NCBI GenBank assembly: GCA_016932575.1
Contig: JAFGCO010000018.1
Location: 1 to 64,000, forward strand
From: a bacterium
GTDB taxonomy: Bacteria > Zhuqueibacterota > QNDG01 > JAFGCO01
DNA: 64,000 nucleotides
Direction: 5' to 3'
Below, in pieces: positions 26,459 through 35,326 of the stretch (position 1 is its first letter; each line of letters opens with the position of its first letter). The position numbers and the translations under genes were made by a program. The notes below the pieces were generated by a model. That model ran no database searches. It worked only from the letters and a program-made list of their open reading frames with translations, and had not been told where the DNA came from.

Positions 26459-27580
26459 TTAATTGACAGATGTATTGATGGAACGACGATAATGGGTGGG
26501 TGTCATACCTGTATATCTTTTAAAAGCCGTATTAAAAGAAGCTTTACTGTTAAATCCGACTTCATACAGAATTTCGAGTATGGTCATATCTTTCTTTTCA
26601 GGATCCTGAAAATATTTTTGAGAAGTCTGTATGCGGTATCGGTTAACAAAATCATAAAAATTCCGGTTTAATGATTCATTAATTATTCGAGAAAGAAAAC
26701 GTGGCGGGATATCAGTTATTTTGGAAAGATCGTTCAGGCTCAATTCCGGAACCAGATAAGGCTTTTGCTCTTTCATAATTCGTAAAAGCCTTTGATAGTA
26801 GTCATTCTTTTGAGACTCACTCATTGTATATTTATCGTTGCTCTCTTTAAACAAGAATTGTTCAGGGTGAATGAGCGCTTTAAATACCATGACCGTTGCC
26901 AGAACAAATACCATCGGATGCCCGATATGAATTATAAAACTGTGTTCACCCCGCCACCAATCATAATAGTAATCAATAATATCGGTCATCCATACCAGGA
27001 TGAATGCTGCATCAACAAAAATTAACCAATTCAGTCCGGCTCGTATAGTGGAAGAATAATACTCTTTTATTTTCCGTCTGTACCTGATAAGCTGGCGAAT
27101 AATAAAAACGCTGAAAATCAAAAGTAAAAAGAAAAAAACGTTATCAACAATTCTGGATTCAAGAGGTGTAAGCACTTCGTTCATATCAAGTAACAGTCGC
27201 TTGGTTTCAGTGCTGAACCGATGAAATCTAAAAAAGAAAAAGATAAAATGAACAGCAAAGGGCGATATATAAATCAGATGCCGTTTTTTCAACCTGAATC
27301 CAGGCCGGGTCATAGAGAGAGTAAAAAGGTAAAGACCCGGGCCTAGAAGAGTGAGAGGGCTTAAATGGATATAGAATAAATACGGACAATGGAGATGTGT
27401 CCATTCATAATACCGCCACAAAAAACCATATATGACACAATTGGACTGAATCAGAAAAAAAAGAGCAAGAATATGATTGCTGATACGACGCCCCCTTTTC
27501 GTTATCACCAGAACAACCGAAAGCATAAGAAGTTGAAACAGGGTTAAGATATCAATGATGTCGGTGACGGTAAACAGCAT
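26459..27580 (-). CDS. AraC-family regulator with N-terminal multi-helix membrane domain
   Basis: A 373-residue protein. The first about 250 residues contain seven or so hydrophobic helices (IIDILTLFQLLMLSVVLVIT, ILALFFLIQSNCVIYGFLW, HLIYISPFAVHFIFFFF, NVFFFLLLIFSVFII). The C-terminal about 100 residues are an AraC/XylS DNA-binding domain (LSLNDLSKITDIPPRFLSRI; then MTILEILYEVGFNSKASFNT, FKRYTGMTPTHYRR). Membrane-bound AraC regulators of this architecture are common in Bacteroidota relatives and respond to unknown ligands. It precedes the esterase gene on the same strand with a 118-base gap and may control it. The ribosome binding site is weak. Confidence 0.88.
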   Translation of the reverse strand: MLFTVTDIIDILTLFQLLMLSVVLVITKRGRRISNHILALFFLIQSNCVIYGFLWRYYEWTHLHCPYLFYIHLSPLTLLGPGLYLFTLSMTRPGFRLKKRHLIYISPFAVHFIFFFFRFHRFSTETKRLLLDMNEVLTPLESRIVDNVFFFLLLIFSVFIIRQLIRYRRKIKEYYSSTIRAGLNWLIFVDAAFILVWMTDIIDYYYDWWRGEHSFIIHIGHPMVFVLATVMVFKALIHPEQFLFKESNDKYTMSESQKNDYYQRLLRIMKEQKPYLVPELSLNDLSKITDIPPRFLSRIINESLNRNFYDFVNRYRIQTSQKYFQDPEKKDMTILEILYEVGFNSKASFNTAFKRYTGMTPTHYRRSINTSVN

Positions 27581-27797
27581 CTTTATACCAAAATTCTCAA
27601 ATTTAAAAGTATATCAGGGCAAAGACCGTAAAAACATTGAACCTTCGATTTCATACTAAATGCAAATCATGATTATTATATTAATAAAAAAAACCGGACA
27701 ACATCCGAAGGACGTTAAAAATTCTTCATTCAAATCAAATATCATTTTTTGTATTCTATTCTTTGTTTCGTTTAATCCTTTTCAGGAGGATATATAT

Positions 27798-28424
27798 TTA
27801 ATCCTTGACCTTAAACCCGACACAGCAATGAAAAGTACGATATTTATCCTGATGTGTTTCACACCAGATCTTCTGAAATCCTGTTTCAGACAGCCTCTGC
27901 CTCATTGAGCCGATGCTGAATAAATGCAATTCTGCCATATGAAATCGATTCCGCAGACAACTGTCTGAAGTGAATGTAATAACAAATTGCCCTTCCGTTT
28001 GCAAAACGCGATATACTTCAGACAATCCTTTTTCAACATCATTCCAGTAAAAAACGGAATTCACGCTGCATACTTTACCATAACTTTTTGAAGGAAAAGG
28101 CAGTTTTTCCACAGGGGCGCGAAGAACCTCCATCCTGTCGGATTGTATCTGTTTCTGGAACCGGCTCTGTAAACGATTGACCATCAATTTTGAAACATCC
28201 ACACCCACAACATACCCATCCGTAACTTCCCGTATCATTTGCTGCAATAAGTATCCTCCGCCAAATCCCACTTCCAATACCCGGTCTTCGGGTCGGAGTC
28301 TAAGTGCACATAGCGTAATATCATTCAATACCTTGTTACGCCGATTCCAGAATCGCGGCAAGACAAATCGCTCAATACATCCGCTCGGAGATTCCAACTG
28401 GTTTTGAATCCATCGTTTAAACAT
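27798..28424 (-). CDS. Class I SAM-dependent methyltransferase
   Basis: A 208-residue soluble protein. Motif I is clear (VLEVGFGGGYLLQQM, about 49-63), followed by the acidic end of the second strand (VVGVDVSKLMV) and the methyltransf_11 motif VLQTEGQFVITFTSD. It is of the UbiE/MenG-like general type. The N-terminal part (FVLPRFWNRRNKVLNDI) is often seen in small methyltransferases acting on lipids or small molecules. The substrate cannot be inferred. It is a single-gene unit, with the octamer-repeat region directly upstream. Confidence 0.87.
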   Translation of the reverse strand: MFKRWIQNQLESPSGCIERFVLPRFWNRRNKVLNDITLCALRLRPEDRVLEVGFGGGYLLQQMIREVTDGYVVGVDVSKLMVNRLQSRFQKQIQSDRMEVLRAPVEKLPFPSKSYGKVCSVNSVFYWNDVEKGLSEVYRVLQTEGQFVITFTSDSCLRNRFHMAELHLFSIGSMRQRLSETGFQKIWCETHQDKYRTFHCCVGFKVKD

Positions 28425-28510
28425 TATAATAATTGATAGAGGTAAATTTTTTTATCCTGATACCACCAAATTAAGCAACTGACAGCAAACCACAGGAAAT
28501 CCATAAAAAC

Positions 28511-28775
28511 GTAAATGGGTAAATGAGTTGATGCCTTGATGCGGACACCCCATACCCCGCCAAATATACATATAGGATTTATTACTCAAGTGAGGGGACG
28601 AAGGGAACACTTCTACTCATATACTCATTTACTCACTCACTCTCAGGTGGCGGGGATGACGAGAACACTTCTACCCATATACACATTTACCCATCTACTC
28701 AAACACTCTATGACTCAAAGACCCAATGACTCTACGACTCTATCACTCATATTCCCCTTATTTCCCCTATATCCC
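28511..28775. repeat. Degenerate 8-nt tandem repeat region (array A)
   Basis: Between the methyltransferase and chemoreceptor genes the DNA has a clear 8-base period. On the plus strand, 28672-28751 is ten consecutive octamers in register: TACCCATA, TACACATT, TACCCATC, TACTCAAA, CACTCTAT, GACTCAAA, GACCCAAT, GACTCTAC, GACTCTAT, CACTCATA. Another block is 28614-28645 (TACTCATA, TACTCATT, TACTCACT, CACTCTCA). A block in the opposite orientation is 28511-28542 (GTAAATGG, GTAAATGA, GTTGATGC, CTTGATGC). A pyrimidine-rich tail (TTCTTATTTCTTG) continues to about 28850. Part of the region is an imperfect direct duplication (28592-28640 and 28648-28695). There is no coding potential. Confidence 0.8.
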
Positions 28776-28847
28776 CACTTATTTCCTTTTCTTATTTCTT
28801 GATTGCTTATTTTTTGTTTCTTGTCCCTTGTCGCTTGATACTTGATC

Positions 28848-30845
28848 TCACTCCACCTTGAACGCATCGGCGGATTTCTGTAATGCCTGCATATGTTCAT
28901 GCACAATGCGAATCTGTTCGCTGGAATGTGAAATGGATTCGGCTACCTGTTGAGCGGCTTCTGATATGTGTTGAATGCTGTCATTGATTAATTGCAGCGA
29001 TTCTACCTGCTGCTGATTTTCAATATGCATCTGAACAGCCGCTTTATCTGTATGGTGCGCCTGATCAGCTAAAAATAAAAACATTTCTGAAATCGCAATA
29101 AATGAATGCCGTTCCTGAACCATGGTTTCTTTCATTTTTTGTAAATCTTTTTTAAATTGATCCATAGATTCGCTGAATGTCTGGATCACAGCCAGTGTCT
29201 GTCGATTGGCATTGGATGTATTCATGCTTAAAGTTTCAATTTCCTTGGCGACGACTGAAAATCCGGCTCCCTGCTCTCCGGCCTTCACAGCTTCAATAGA
29301 AGCATTAATGGCAAGCATTGCAACTCGCTCATTAATATCATCGATGACTTTCACCATATTGATAAGCGCATCGGATTCTTTATGCAGTCTCTGCATATCA
29401 TTATATAAGCTGACGGTCTCTTTGGCCATATTCCCCATACTTTGCATACTTTCACGAACGAGCGCTTTCCCTTTATCAACTACATCCAAAAATTGTTTTG
29501 AGAGCCTCGTCACTTCTTTCACACCAAGCATCACTTCTTCAACATGCTGAACCATCTGACCGGAAGTATTTGCTACCTTACCAATCTTATCTGACATCTC
29601 TTTTCCGCTCTCAGTAATGATCTGATGATCTTCGTGAAGATGATTGATCTTATCAGCAACATCCTTTGTATGATGAATCATTGAAGAAACCAGTTGACGA
29701 ATTTGTCCTAAAAACAGATTGAAATTCTTCGCCGTCTGACCAATTGCATCTTTGGTGAATACTGGCAATTCTTGGGTAAGATCGCTTTTTTCATTGGCAA
29801 TAGTATGCAAACGCGAGGCCAGGGCATCTAAAGGGCGCAATACTTTTAATGTTCTCCATGTGCCGTATGCAATAATTAAAATGCCCGCCAAAAATATCCA
29901 CTGCATGATCGCCCACGTTCTCTGCCGTACAGGTTCATTGACCAATTTTTCCGGAACCATAAAAGCCAGCTGCCACCGAAAATACGGCTGGTTTGATTGA
30001 ATCGTGTGAAAAAACACGATATAATGTGTTCCATTCCAGTGTACAAATTTAAAAGTGTTCTTTTGGTATTGCATCATTTCCCTGGCCAGTTCCCGAAATC
30101 CCTGTGCAGAAAACACATCATCCAGTCTTCTCAATGGACGCATGTAATAAAGGTCGGGATGATATCCGGGAAACACGAAAACATCACCCGATTCATTAAT
30201 CATAAATGCCTGACCTTGCCCGTGATATTTCAGTTCGGCAACCAATTCACCAATGGTCTTTATTTCTATATCAATGCCTCCAATTCCCAGGAAGCGACCC
30301 GATTGCATATAAACAGGCATTTGAAGCGAAGCCGCCATCGTACTGTCTTCATAATCATATCCGCCAAGTTCGCAATACAATCGATTGATACGAACCGCTT
30401 TATGCCACCAGGGTCTGTCTTTGACAAAATATCCATCCTGTTCATAACGGCCTTCTTCATCAAAATACTCCTCCGTATTATCAGTAGCGAAATATACAGA
30501 ATTCAGAGTAGAATCGGATGCCAGCAGTTCCCGGCAAAGAGCCGTGAACCGGTAATAACCCGGATCATTCTGAATGGGAGCCCTAAATCGATTGTAATGG
30601 GAAAACCAGTCCAGGATAAACGGATCTTTAAAAAGAGTTAATGGAATCCGGCCGCGTTCGACCAAAAAACCACGGATTTCTGATGCATCCCACTCCAGGA
30701 GTCTCTGTGCTTCACCTGTCACGGCATCCCGCACAAGATCGCGAATTGTCATAAAAGTAATAAGAGAAAAAAGAGAGAATAAAAGCAGGATAGAACCGAG
30801 ATAAGGGATCAACAACTTTTTCTGAATACGAAAGCGTTTTTGCAT
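28848..30845 (-). CDS. Methyl-accepting chemotaxis protein with dCache-type sensor domain
   Basis: A 665-residue chemoreceptor. The ATG at 30845 has AGGA 8 bases upstream; a TTG six bases earlier is less likely. Transmembrane helix 1 is at about 12-35 (LLIPYLGSILLLFSLFSLI) and helix 2 near 315-335 (WIFLAGILIIAYGT), enclosing a periplasmic dCache-like domain (RPWWHKAVRINRLY). A HAMP linker follows, then the signalling domain with the conserved hairpin tip (MLAINASIEAVKAGEQGAGF). It would bind a small molecule outside and control CheA. No NWETF-type tether for CheR/CheB is visible at the C-terminus. No other che genes are in the window. Confidence 0.93.
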   Translation of the reverse strand: MQKRFRIQKKLLIPYLGSILLLFSLFSLITFMTIRDLVRDAVTGEAQRLLEWDASEIRGFLVERGRIPLTLFKDPFILDWFSHYNRFRAPIQNDPGYYRFTALCRELLASDSTLNSVYFATDNTEEYFDEEGRYEQDGYFVKDRPWWHKAVRINRLYCELGGYDYEDSTMAASLQMPVYMQSGRFLGIGGIDIEIKTIGELVAELKYHGQGQAFMINESGDVFVFPGYHPDLYYMRPLRRLDDVFSAQGFRELAREMMQYQKNTFKFVHWNGTHYIVFFHTIQSNQPYFRWQLAFMVPEKLVNEPVRQRTWAIMQWIFLAGILIIAYGTWRTLKVLRPLDALASRLHTIANEKSDLTQELPVFTKDAIGQTAKNFNLFLGQIRQLVSSMIHHTKDVADKINHLHEDHQIITESGKEMSDKIGKVANTSGQMVQHVEEVMLGVKEVTRLSKQFLDVVDKGKALVRESMQSMGNMAKETVSLYNDMQRLHKESDALINMVKVIDDINERVAMLAINASIEAVKAGEQGAGFSVVAKEIETLSMNTSNANRQTLAVIQTFSESMDQFKKDLQKMKETMVQERHSFIAISEMFLFLADQAHHTDKAAVQMHIENQQQVESLQLINDSIQHISEAAQQVAESISHSSEQIRIVHEHMQALQKSADAFKVE

Positions 30846-30924
30846 AATCAATCCTGAAATTCATTTATGTGAAATTTAACAGGTTTACCCTATTCCATGC
30901 AAGCAGTTTTTAAAAAAATAATAC

Positions 30925-30952
30925 TTGATTTATTGATTGAAAATATTATACT
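30925..30952 (+). promoter_or_regulatory. Sigma-70-like promoter of the OmpA-like gene
   Basis: TTGATT (30925-30930), a 16-base spacer and TATACT (30947-30952). Transcription would start near 30959, leaving a short leader with GAGGAGG before the ATG at 31000. Confidence 0.6.
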
Positions 30953-30999
30953 TTAATTGGTTTGTGGCCAAAATATCCAAAAAATACAGAGGAGGCCTT

Positions 31000-31680
31000 A
31001 TGAAAATCGCAATCTCATTGTTATCAGTCATTTTAATCGTTTCTCTGGCAGCCGGTGGATATCTGTATCTTAATCAAGTACAGCCGCTTCAAAAAGCACA
31101 AAACCAACTTCAGGCAATAAATTCAGAACTGACGAATGATATTCAGGCTCTGGAAAATGAGCTGAATCAAACGGTGAAACAATTAAATCGTACTCAGCAG
31201 GAAAAGGAAGATGAAATCACCCTTGTCAAATCGACAAAAGACTCGCTTATTGCTGAAATGCAGTCTGAAATTCAGGACAATCAAATTCAAATCACACAGC
31301 TGGCAGACAAACTAAAAGTCAGTATCGTCGATAAAATTCTGTTTCCATCCGGTGAAGCGGATATCTCCCCTGAGGGTCTGGCGGTTTTAAAACGGGTTGG
31401 AGAAATTCTCAAGAAATCAGAAAATAAAATTATCCGGGTTGAAGGTCATACAGACAATATGCCCATAAAGCGAAAAAAGGATCAATTTCCAACCAATTGG
31501 GAACTATCAACAGCAAGAGCAACCAATGTTGTGCGTTTCCTCCAGGATGAAGTAAATATGGATCCGACACGCCTCGAAGCTGTGGGATTGGGTGAATATC
31601 ATCCCGTTGCCGGCAATGACACAAAAGAAAATCGCGCAAAAAATCGAAGGATTGAGATTGCCCTGCTTCCTGTAAAATAG
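31000..31680 (+). CDS. OmpA/MotB C-terminal domain protein, membrane-anchored
   Basis: A 226-residue protein; the ATG at 31000 follows GAGGAGG at 5 bases. An N-terminal helix (ISLLSVILIVSLAAGGYLYL) is a membrane anchor or signal. A coiled coil covers about 30-110. The C-terminal about 115 residues are an OmpA-like peptidoglycan-binding domain (ILFPSGEADISPEGLAVLKR; VEGHTDNMPI; RAKNRRIEIALLP). The domain matches MotB-type OmpA domains, but the MotB plug and proton-channel Asp are not seen, so I do not call it a stator. It likely ties the envelope to peptidoglycan. It is divergent from the chemoreceptor gene. Confidence 0.87.
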   Translation: MKIAISLLSVILIVSLAAGGYLYLNQVQPLQKAQNQLQAINSELTNDIQALENELNQTVKQLNRTQQEKEDEITLVKSTKDSLIAEMQSEIQDNQIQITQLADKLKVSIVDKILFPSGEADISPEGLAVLKRVGEILKKSENKIIRVEGHTDNMPIKRKKDQFPTNWELSTARATNVVRFLQDEVNMDPTRLEAVGLGEYHPVAGNDTKENRAKNRRIEIALLPVK

Positions 31681-31725
31681 AACCTGAGAATATTTTTATC
31701 TGTCGTACGATTTAAGGAGCTTGAT

Positions 31726-32601
31726 TTGAAAGAACGACTCGGTTTTATCGGATTGGGAATCATGGGACAACCCATGTGTTTAAATCTTCTCAAAGCCGGT
31801 TTTAAAGTCATTGTTTATAATCGGACTGCTTCGAAAATGGACAATACAATCAAGGCCGGAGCCATTCCCGCTGAATCGCCCAAAGCAGTCGCTAAAGAAT
31901 CTGATGTCATCATCACTATGGTCACCGACTCTCCGGATGTAATGGAAGTTGTGCTCGGTGAAAACGGCGTTATCCAAGGTATTCGAGAAGATTCTGTACT
32001 GATCGACATGAGTACAATCTCTCCAAAAGTCACTCAGGAAATTGCAGCAGAGTTGCAGAATAAAAATGCGCATATGCTGGATGCGCCGGTCAGCGGCGGT
32101 GATACCGGCGCAATCAACGGTACTTTGGCCATTATGGTTGGGGGCAATAAAAAAATATTTCAGAGATGTCTGCCGATATTGAATATCATTGGCAAAACAG
32201 TGACATATGTCGGGAATCAGGGGACGGGTCAGATTGTGAAATTATGCAACCAGATTCTGGTAAGCGTCACCAATATGGCCGTATGTGAAGCCATTCTTTT
32301 CGCTCAAAAGGCCGGTGTCGATCCTGAAGTGATGATTCGAGCCACATCACAGGGCGCCGGAGGATCCTGGCAATTATCCAATCTCGGCCCCAAAATGATC
32401 AAACAGGACTTTTCACCCGGATTCTCAGTTGAACTGCAATTAAAGGATCTTCGGCTGGCCCTGGAATCTGCCGGAAAAATGGAACAGCCTTTGCCTGCAT
32501 TAACCCTGGTGAATGAATTGTTTCTGCTGAATAAAGACCACCGTGAAGAAAAAGAAGGAACTCAGGCTTTAATTAAATCAATTGCCCGGTTATCCAAATA
32601 A
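31726..32601 (+). CDS. 3-hydroxyisobutyrate dehydrogenase-family NAD(P)-dependent reductase
   Basis: A 291-residue beta-hydroxyacid dehydrogenase. The start is TTG at 31726, supported by AAGGAGC 6-7 bases upstream; there is no nearby in-frame ATG. The Rossmann motif GFIGLGIMGQPMCLNLL is at residues 5-21, the substrate-binding DAPVSGGDTGAINGTLA at about 122, and the catalytic Lys region GQIVKLCNQ near 173. The family includes GarR (tartronate semialdehyde reductase), 3-hydroxyisobutyrate dehydrogenase and glyoxylate/succinic semialdehyde reductases, which cannot be told apart here. It is followed after 23 bases by a metallopeptidase gene with no evident metabolic link. Confidence 0.92.
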   Translation: MKERLGFIGLGIMGQPMCLNLLKAGFKVIVYNRTASKMDNTIKAGAIPAESPKAVAKESDVIITMVTDSPDVMEVVLGENGVIQGIREDSVLIDMSTISPKVTQEIAAELQNKNAHMLDAPVSGGDTGAINGTLAIMVGGNKKIFQRCLPILNIIGKTVTYVGNQGTGQIVKLCNQILVSVTNMAVCEAILFAQKAGVDPEVMIRATSQGAGGSWQLSNLGPKMIKQDFSPGFSVELQLKDLRLALESAGKMEQPLPALTLVNELFLLNKDHREEKEGTQALIKSIARLSK

Positions 32602-32624
32602 TTCCTTTAAAAAAGGAGAATCCA

Positions 32625-34304
32625 ATGTACAAGAAACAATTGCTTTTCATATTGTCTTTCAGTTTAATTATTATCATCGGTTGCGGTTCTAATCCAAAGG
32701 AGACTGCTTTGAAGGAATTTATCAATATCCATGTTGAGAGAGTAAAACCTCTATTTGAGAAAGCCAATGTGACTTATTGGGATGCAGCCATAACAGGAGA
32801 AGATTCTCTTTATCATAAATACAGCCAGATGGAATTGAAAATCCGAAAAATCTACAGTGACAGCACAGATTTTCATTTTTTAAAAAATTTGAAGTCAAGC
32901 GGACAAATTAAAGATCCCGTACTGGCCCGTCAACTGAATTTGCTGCTGAATGAATATCTGAGAAATCAGATCGAGCCCGTATTACTGGAAAAAATCGTGA
33001 CCTTAAGTGCGGAAATTGAAAAGAAGTTCAGCACATTTCGTGGAACCATCAATGGTGAGGCAGTCACCGTCAATGAGATAAATCATATTTTAAAAAATGA
33101 AACCGATTCAAAAATTCGAAAAAAAGCCTGGCTGGCCAGCAAGCAAATAGGTCCGGTCGTAGCAGAGGACATGATCCGGCTTGTCAAGCTGCGTAATAAG
33201 GCGGCTAAGAATCTTGGATTCGACACCTATCATACGATGGCCCTTCATACCAGTGAACTGAAGATTGATGAAATCAACCGGTTATTCGATGAGTTATATG
33301 GTTTGACATTTCAATCTTTCGAAACATTAAAATCTGAGCTTGATAAAAAACTCGCTGCAATGGCCGACATAGATCAGAATAATTTAAAACCATGGCATTA
33401 TCATGATTCCTTTTTTCAGGAAACACCTCTGGTATATGATATCGATCTGGACACATATTACCGAAATGCAGACATACCGGTTCTGGCCGAAAAATTCTAT
33501 GCAGGCATCGGTCTGCCGATTGCTGATATACTTGAAAACAGTGATTTATATGAAAAGGAAGGGAAAAATCCGCATGCGTTTTGTACGGATATTGACAGAG
33601 AGGGCGATGTCCGCATTCTCTGCAACATCAAACCTACAGAGCGATGGATGGAAACCATGCTTCATGAATCGGGTCATGGAATCTATGATAAATATCAGGA
33701 TCCGGATTTACCTTTTCTGCTGAGAGAACCCGCTCATATATTTACAACCGAAGCCATTGCAATGATGTTCGGCAGACTGAGCCGAAACGGCGCATGGATG
33801 CAGGACATGCTGGATTTATCTGATACAGAACGGGAGACGATAGATACTGTCAGCAAAAAATATTCCCGGCTCAAACAGCTGATCTTCGCACGCTGGGCCA
33901 TGGTGATGTTTAAATTTGAACAGGAGCTTTATGATAATCCGGATCAGGATTTGAATGCACTCTGGTGGAATCTGAAAGGAAAATACCAGCTGCTGCGAAA
34001 ACCTGAAAACCGGAATGAACCGGACTGGGCTTCTAAAATACATTTTGCCATTGCGCCCTGTTATTATCATAATTATCTTCTCGGAGAATTGCTGGCATCC
34101 CAACTTCATCATTGTATTGTCCATGACGTGCTGAAACTCGAGGATGATAAAAATCTGAGTTATGCGGGACAGGAAGAAATTGGTCAGTTTCTGAAAACCA
34201 AAGTCTTTCAAAAAGGCGCTCTCTATCCCTGGAATGAAATGATTCGTCAGGCAACGGGCGAGCCTCTCAATCCCAAATATTTTGTGGATCAGTTTGTGAA
34301 ATAA
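32625..34304 (+). CDS. M2/M3-like zinc metallopeptidase lipoprotein
   Basis: A 559-residue protein with a lipoprotein signal (LSFSLIIIIGC, Cys about 20), so it is anchored in the envelope. The catalytic motif is HESGH (His347, Glu348, His351) and the third zinc ligand is probably Glu376 in FTTEAIAMMFG; the spacing and the preceding helical domain (RNKAAKNLGFDTYHTMAL) resemble peptidyl-dipeptidase A (M2) and bacterial M3-type relatives. It would trim dipeptides or short peptides outside the inner membrane. AAGGAG precedes the ATG. It lies 23 bases after the dehydrogenase gene and 12 bases before the first small lipoprotein gene, suggesting one transcript. Confidence 0.88.
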   Translation: MYKKQLLFILSFSLIIIIGCGSNPKETALKEFINIHVERVKPLFEKANVTYWDAAITGEDSLYHKYSQMELKIRKIYSDSTDFHFLKNLKSSGQIKDPVLARQLNLLLNEYLRNQIEPVLLEKIVTLSAEIEKKFSTFRGTINGEAVTVNEINHILKNETDSKIRKKAWLASKQIGPVVAEDMIRLVKLRNKAAKNLGFDTYHTMALHTSELKIDEINRLFDELYGLTFQSFETLKSELDKKLAAMADIDQNNLKPWHYHDSFFQETPLVYDIDLDTYYRNADIPVLAEKFYAGIGLPIADILENSDLYEKEGKNPHAFCTDIDREGDVRILCNIKPTERWMETMLHESGHGIYDKYQDPDLPFLLREPAHIFTTEAIAMMFGRLSRNGAWMQDMLDLSDTERETIDTVSKKYSRLKQLIFARWAMVMFKFEQELYDNPDQDLNALWWNLKGKYQLLRKPENRNEPDWASKIHFAIAPCYYHNYLLGELLASQLHHCIVHDVLKLEDDKNLSYAGQEEIGQFLKTKVFQKGALYPWNEMIRQATGEPLNPKYFVDQFVK

Positions 34305-34316
34305 CAGGCAGATCGA

Positions 34317-34766
34317 GTGAATACCACCAGAAGAATAAATGGTATTTTGATACTGTGGATCGTATTATATGTTTGCTTCGGATGCCAGAAAAATCCGGTT
34401 TTTAACGACTTTGATGACATTGTGGGAGAATGGATTTTAGAAAAATTAACATGGACCCAGAACAACATTGAAATATCCGTTTCACCCGAAATGAAAGGAT
34501 ACAGACAAAACATTGATTTTAAATCAAATAGTTTGTACATTAAAAACACATTTTATATATGGAGTGATACAACGATTGTCGAAACAGGGATCTGGTCGAT
34601 TAAAAAACATACTTTTACACTGAAACCGGAAAACGGAGATACGGAAACAGGAGATTATGAATTACACTATAAAACACTAAGCATCGCCATGATTAAAGAG
34701 ATGATCATCGATGAATCGGGTATCGCAAAAAAAATTCCAGTAACGATGACATACAAAAAACTTTAA
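34317..34766 (+). CDS. Small lipocalin-like lipoprotein
   Basis: A 149-residue protein starting with GTG 12 bases after the peptidase stop. The hydrophobic start ends in VCFGC, a lipobox, giving a lipid-anchored protein. The mature part has IVGEWILEKLTWTQ followed by strand-rich segments (ETGIWSIKKHTFTLKPENGD), the layout of lipocalin-like DUF4923/DUF5004 lipoproteins common in FCB bacteria. Ligand and role are unknown. It shares fold hallmarks, not close identity, with the next three genes. Confidence 0.72.
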   Translation: MNTTRRINGILILWIVLYVCFGCQKNPVFNDFDDIVGEWILEKLTWTQNNIEISVSPEMKGYRQNIDFKSNSLYIKNTFYIWSDTTIVETGIWSIKKHTFTLKPENGDTETGDYELHYKTLSIAMIKEMIIDESGIAKKIPVTMTYKKL

Positions 34767-34793
34767 TTCTATAAAAAATAAGGAGCCTTATTT

Positions 34794-35288
34794 ATGAAAT
34801 CTCTTCAACGAATCATTTTCATGACAATCTTAACAACTCTGCCAGTGATATTCATCATGAACTGCAGCAAGGACAGCAGTACCAGCTCAAAAGACGATTT
34901 GATTGGCACATGGGAACTTATTGAACTCATTGTCAACTACGAAGGCATTCCAGCGGATTTGATTCAATACCTTGGACTCGATATTACTTTGACTGTCCGG
35001 GAGGATGAGACGTATACATTGTCCACAACCCGAGACGGCGACACACAGGTTGAACACGGAACCTGGAAAGCCGGCAGTAAAACCATTACCATCAATCCGG
35101 ATGACGGCGATCCGAAAACCATGGATTATTCAATTGACGGCAATACAGCCACATTGAAAACAACGCTTCCCAATGTGGTGGATCCGAATGACGAAGATCT
35201 AATGAGCAATATTCCGGCAGATATGTTCAACACTGATGGCACACTTAAAGACACGGCTGTAAAATTAATCTACCAGAAAATAGGTTAA
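34794..35288 (+). CDS. Small lipocalin-like lipoprotein
   Basis: A 164-residue lipoprotein (lipobox near VIFIMNC) with an AAGGAG ribosome binding site. The core begins LIGTWELIELIVNYEG and continues with beta-strand pairs (TYTLSTTRDGD, HGTWKAGSKTITINPDDGDP, MDYSIDGNTATLKTTL). The pattern GTWEL ... GTW ... ITINPDDGD is the usual signature of lipocalin-like proteins that may bind small hydrophobic ligands. It is the second of four tandem lipoprotein genes. Function unknown. Confidence 0.75.
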   Translation: MKSLQRIIFMTILTTLPVIFIMNCSKDSSTSSKDDLIGTWELIELIVNYEGIPADLIQYLGLDITLTVREDETYTLSTTRDGDTQVEHGTWKAGSKTITINPDDGDPKTMDYSIDGNTATLKTTLPNVVDPNDEDLMSNIPADMFNTDGTLKDTAVKLIYQKIG

Positions 35289-35326
35289 TTGATAACAACA
35301 CCATAATTCAAACGAAGGAGAGAACT

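Noticed and set aside
27660-27908. 82-codon plus-strand frame
   Set aside because: Overlaps the end of the methyltransferase gene antisense; no start signal or family.
28511-28775. CRISPR-like direct repeats
   Set aside because: The repeat unit is 8 bases, degenerate and without spacers; no cas genes are near.
31000-31680. MotB flagellar stator
   Set aside because: The OmpA domain is MotB-like, but the channel Asp, the plug segment and a motA neighbour are missing.
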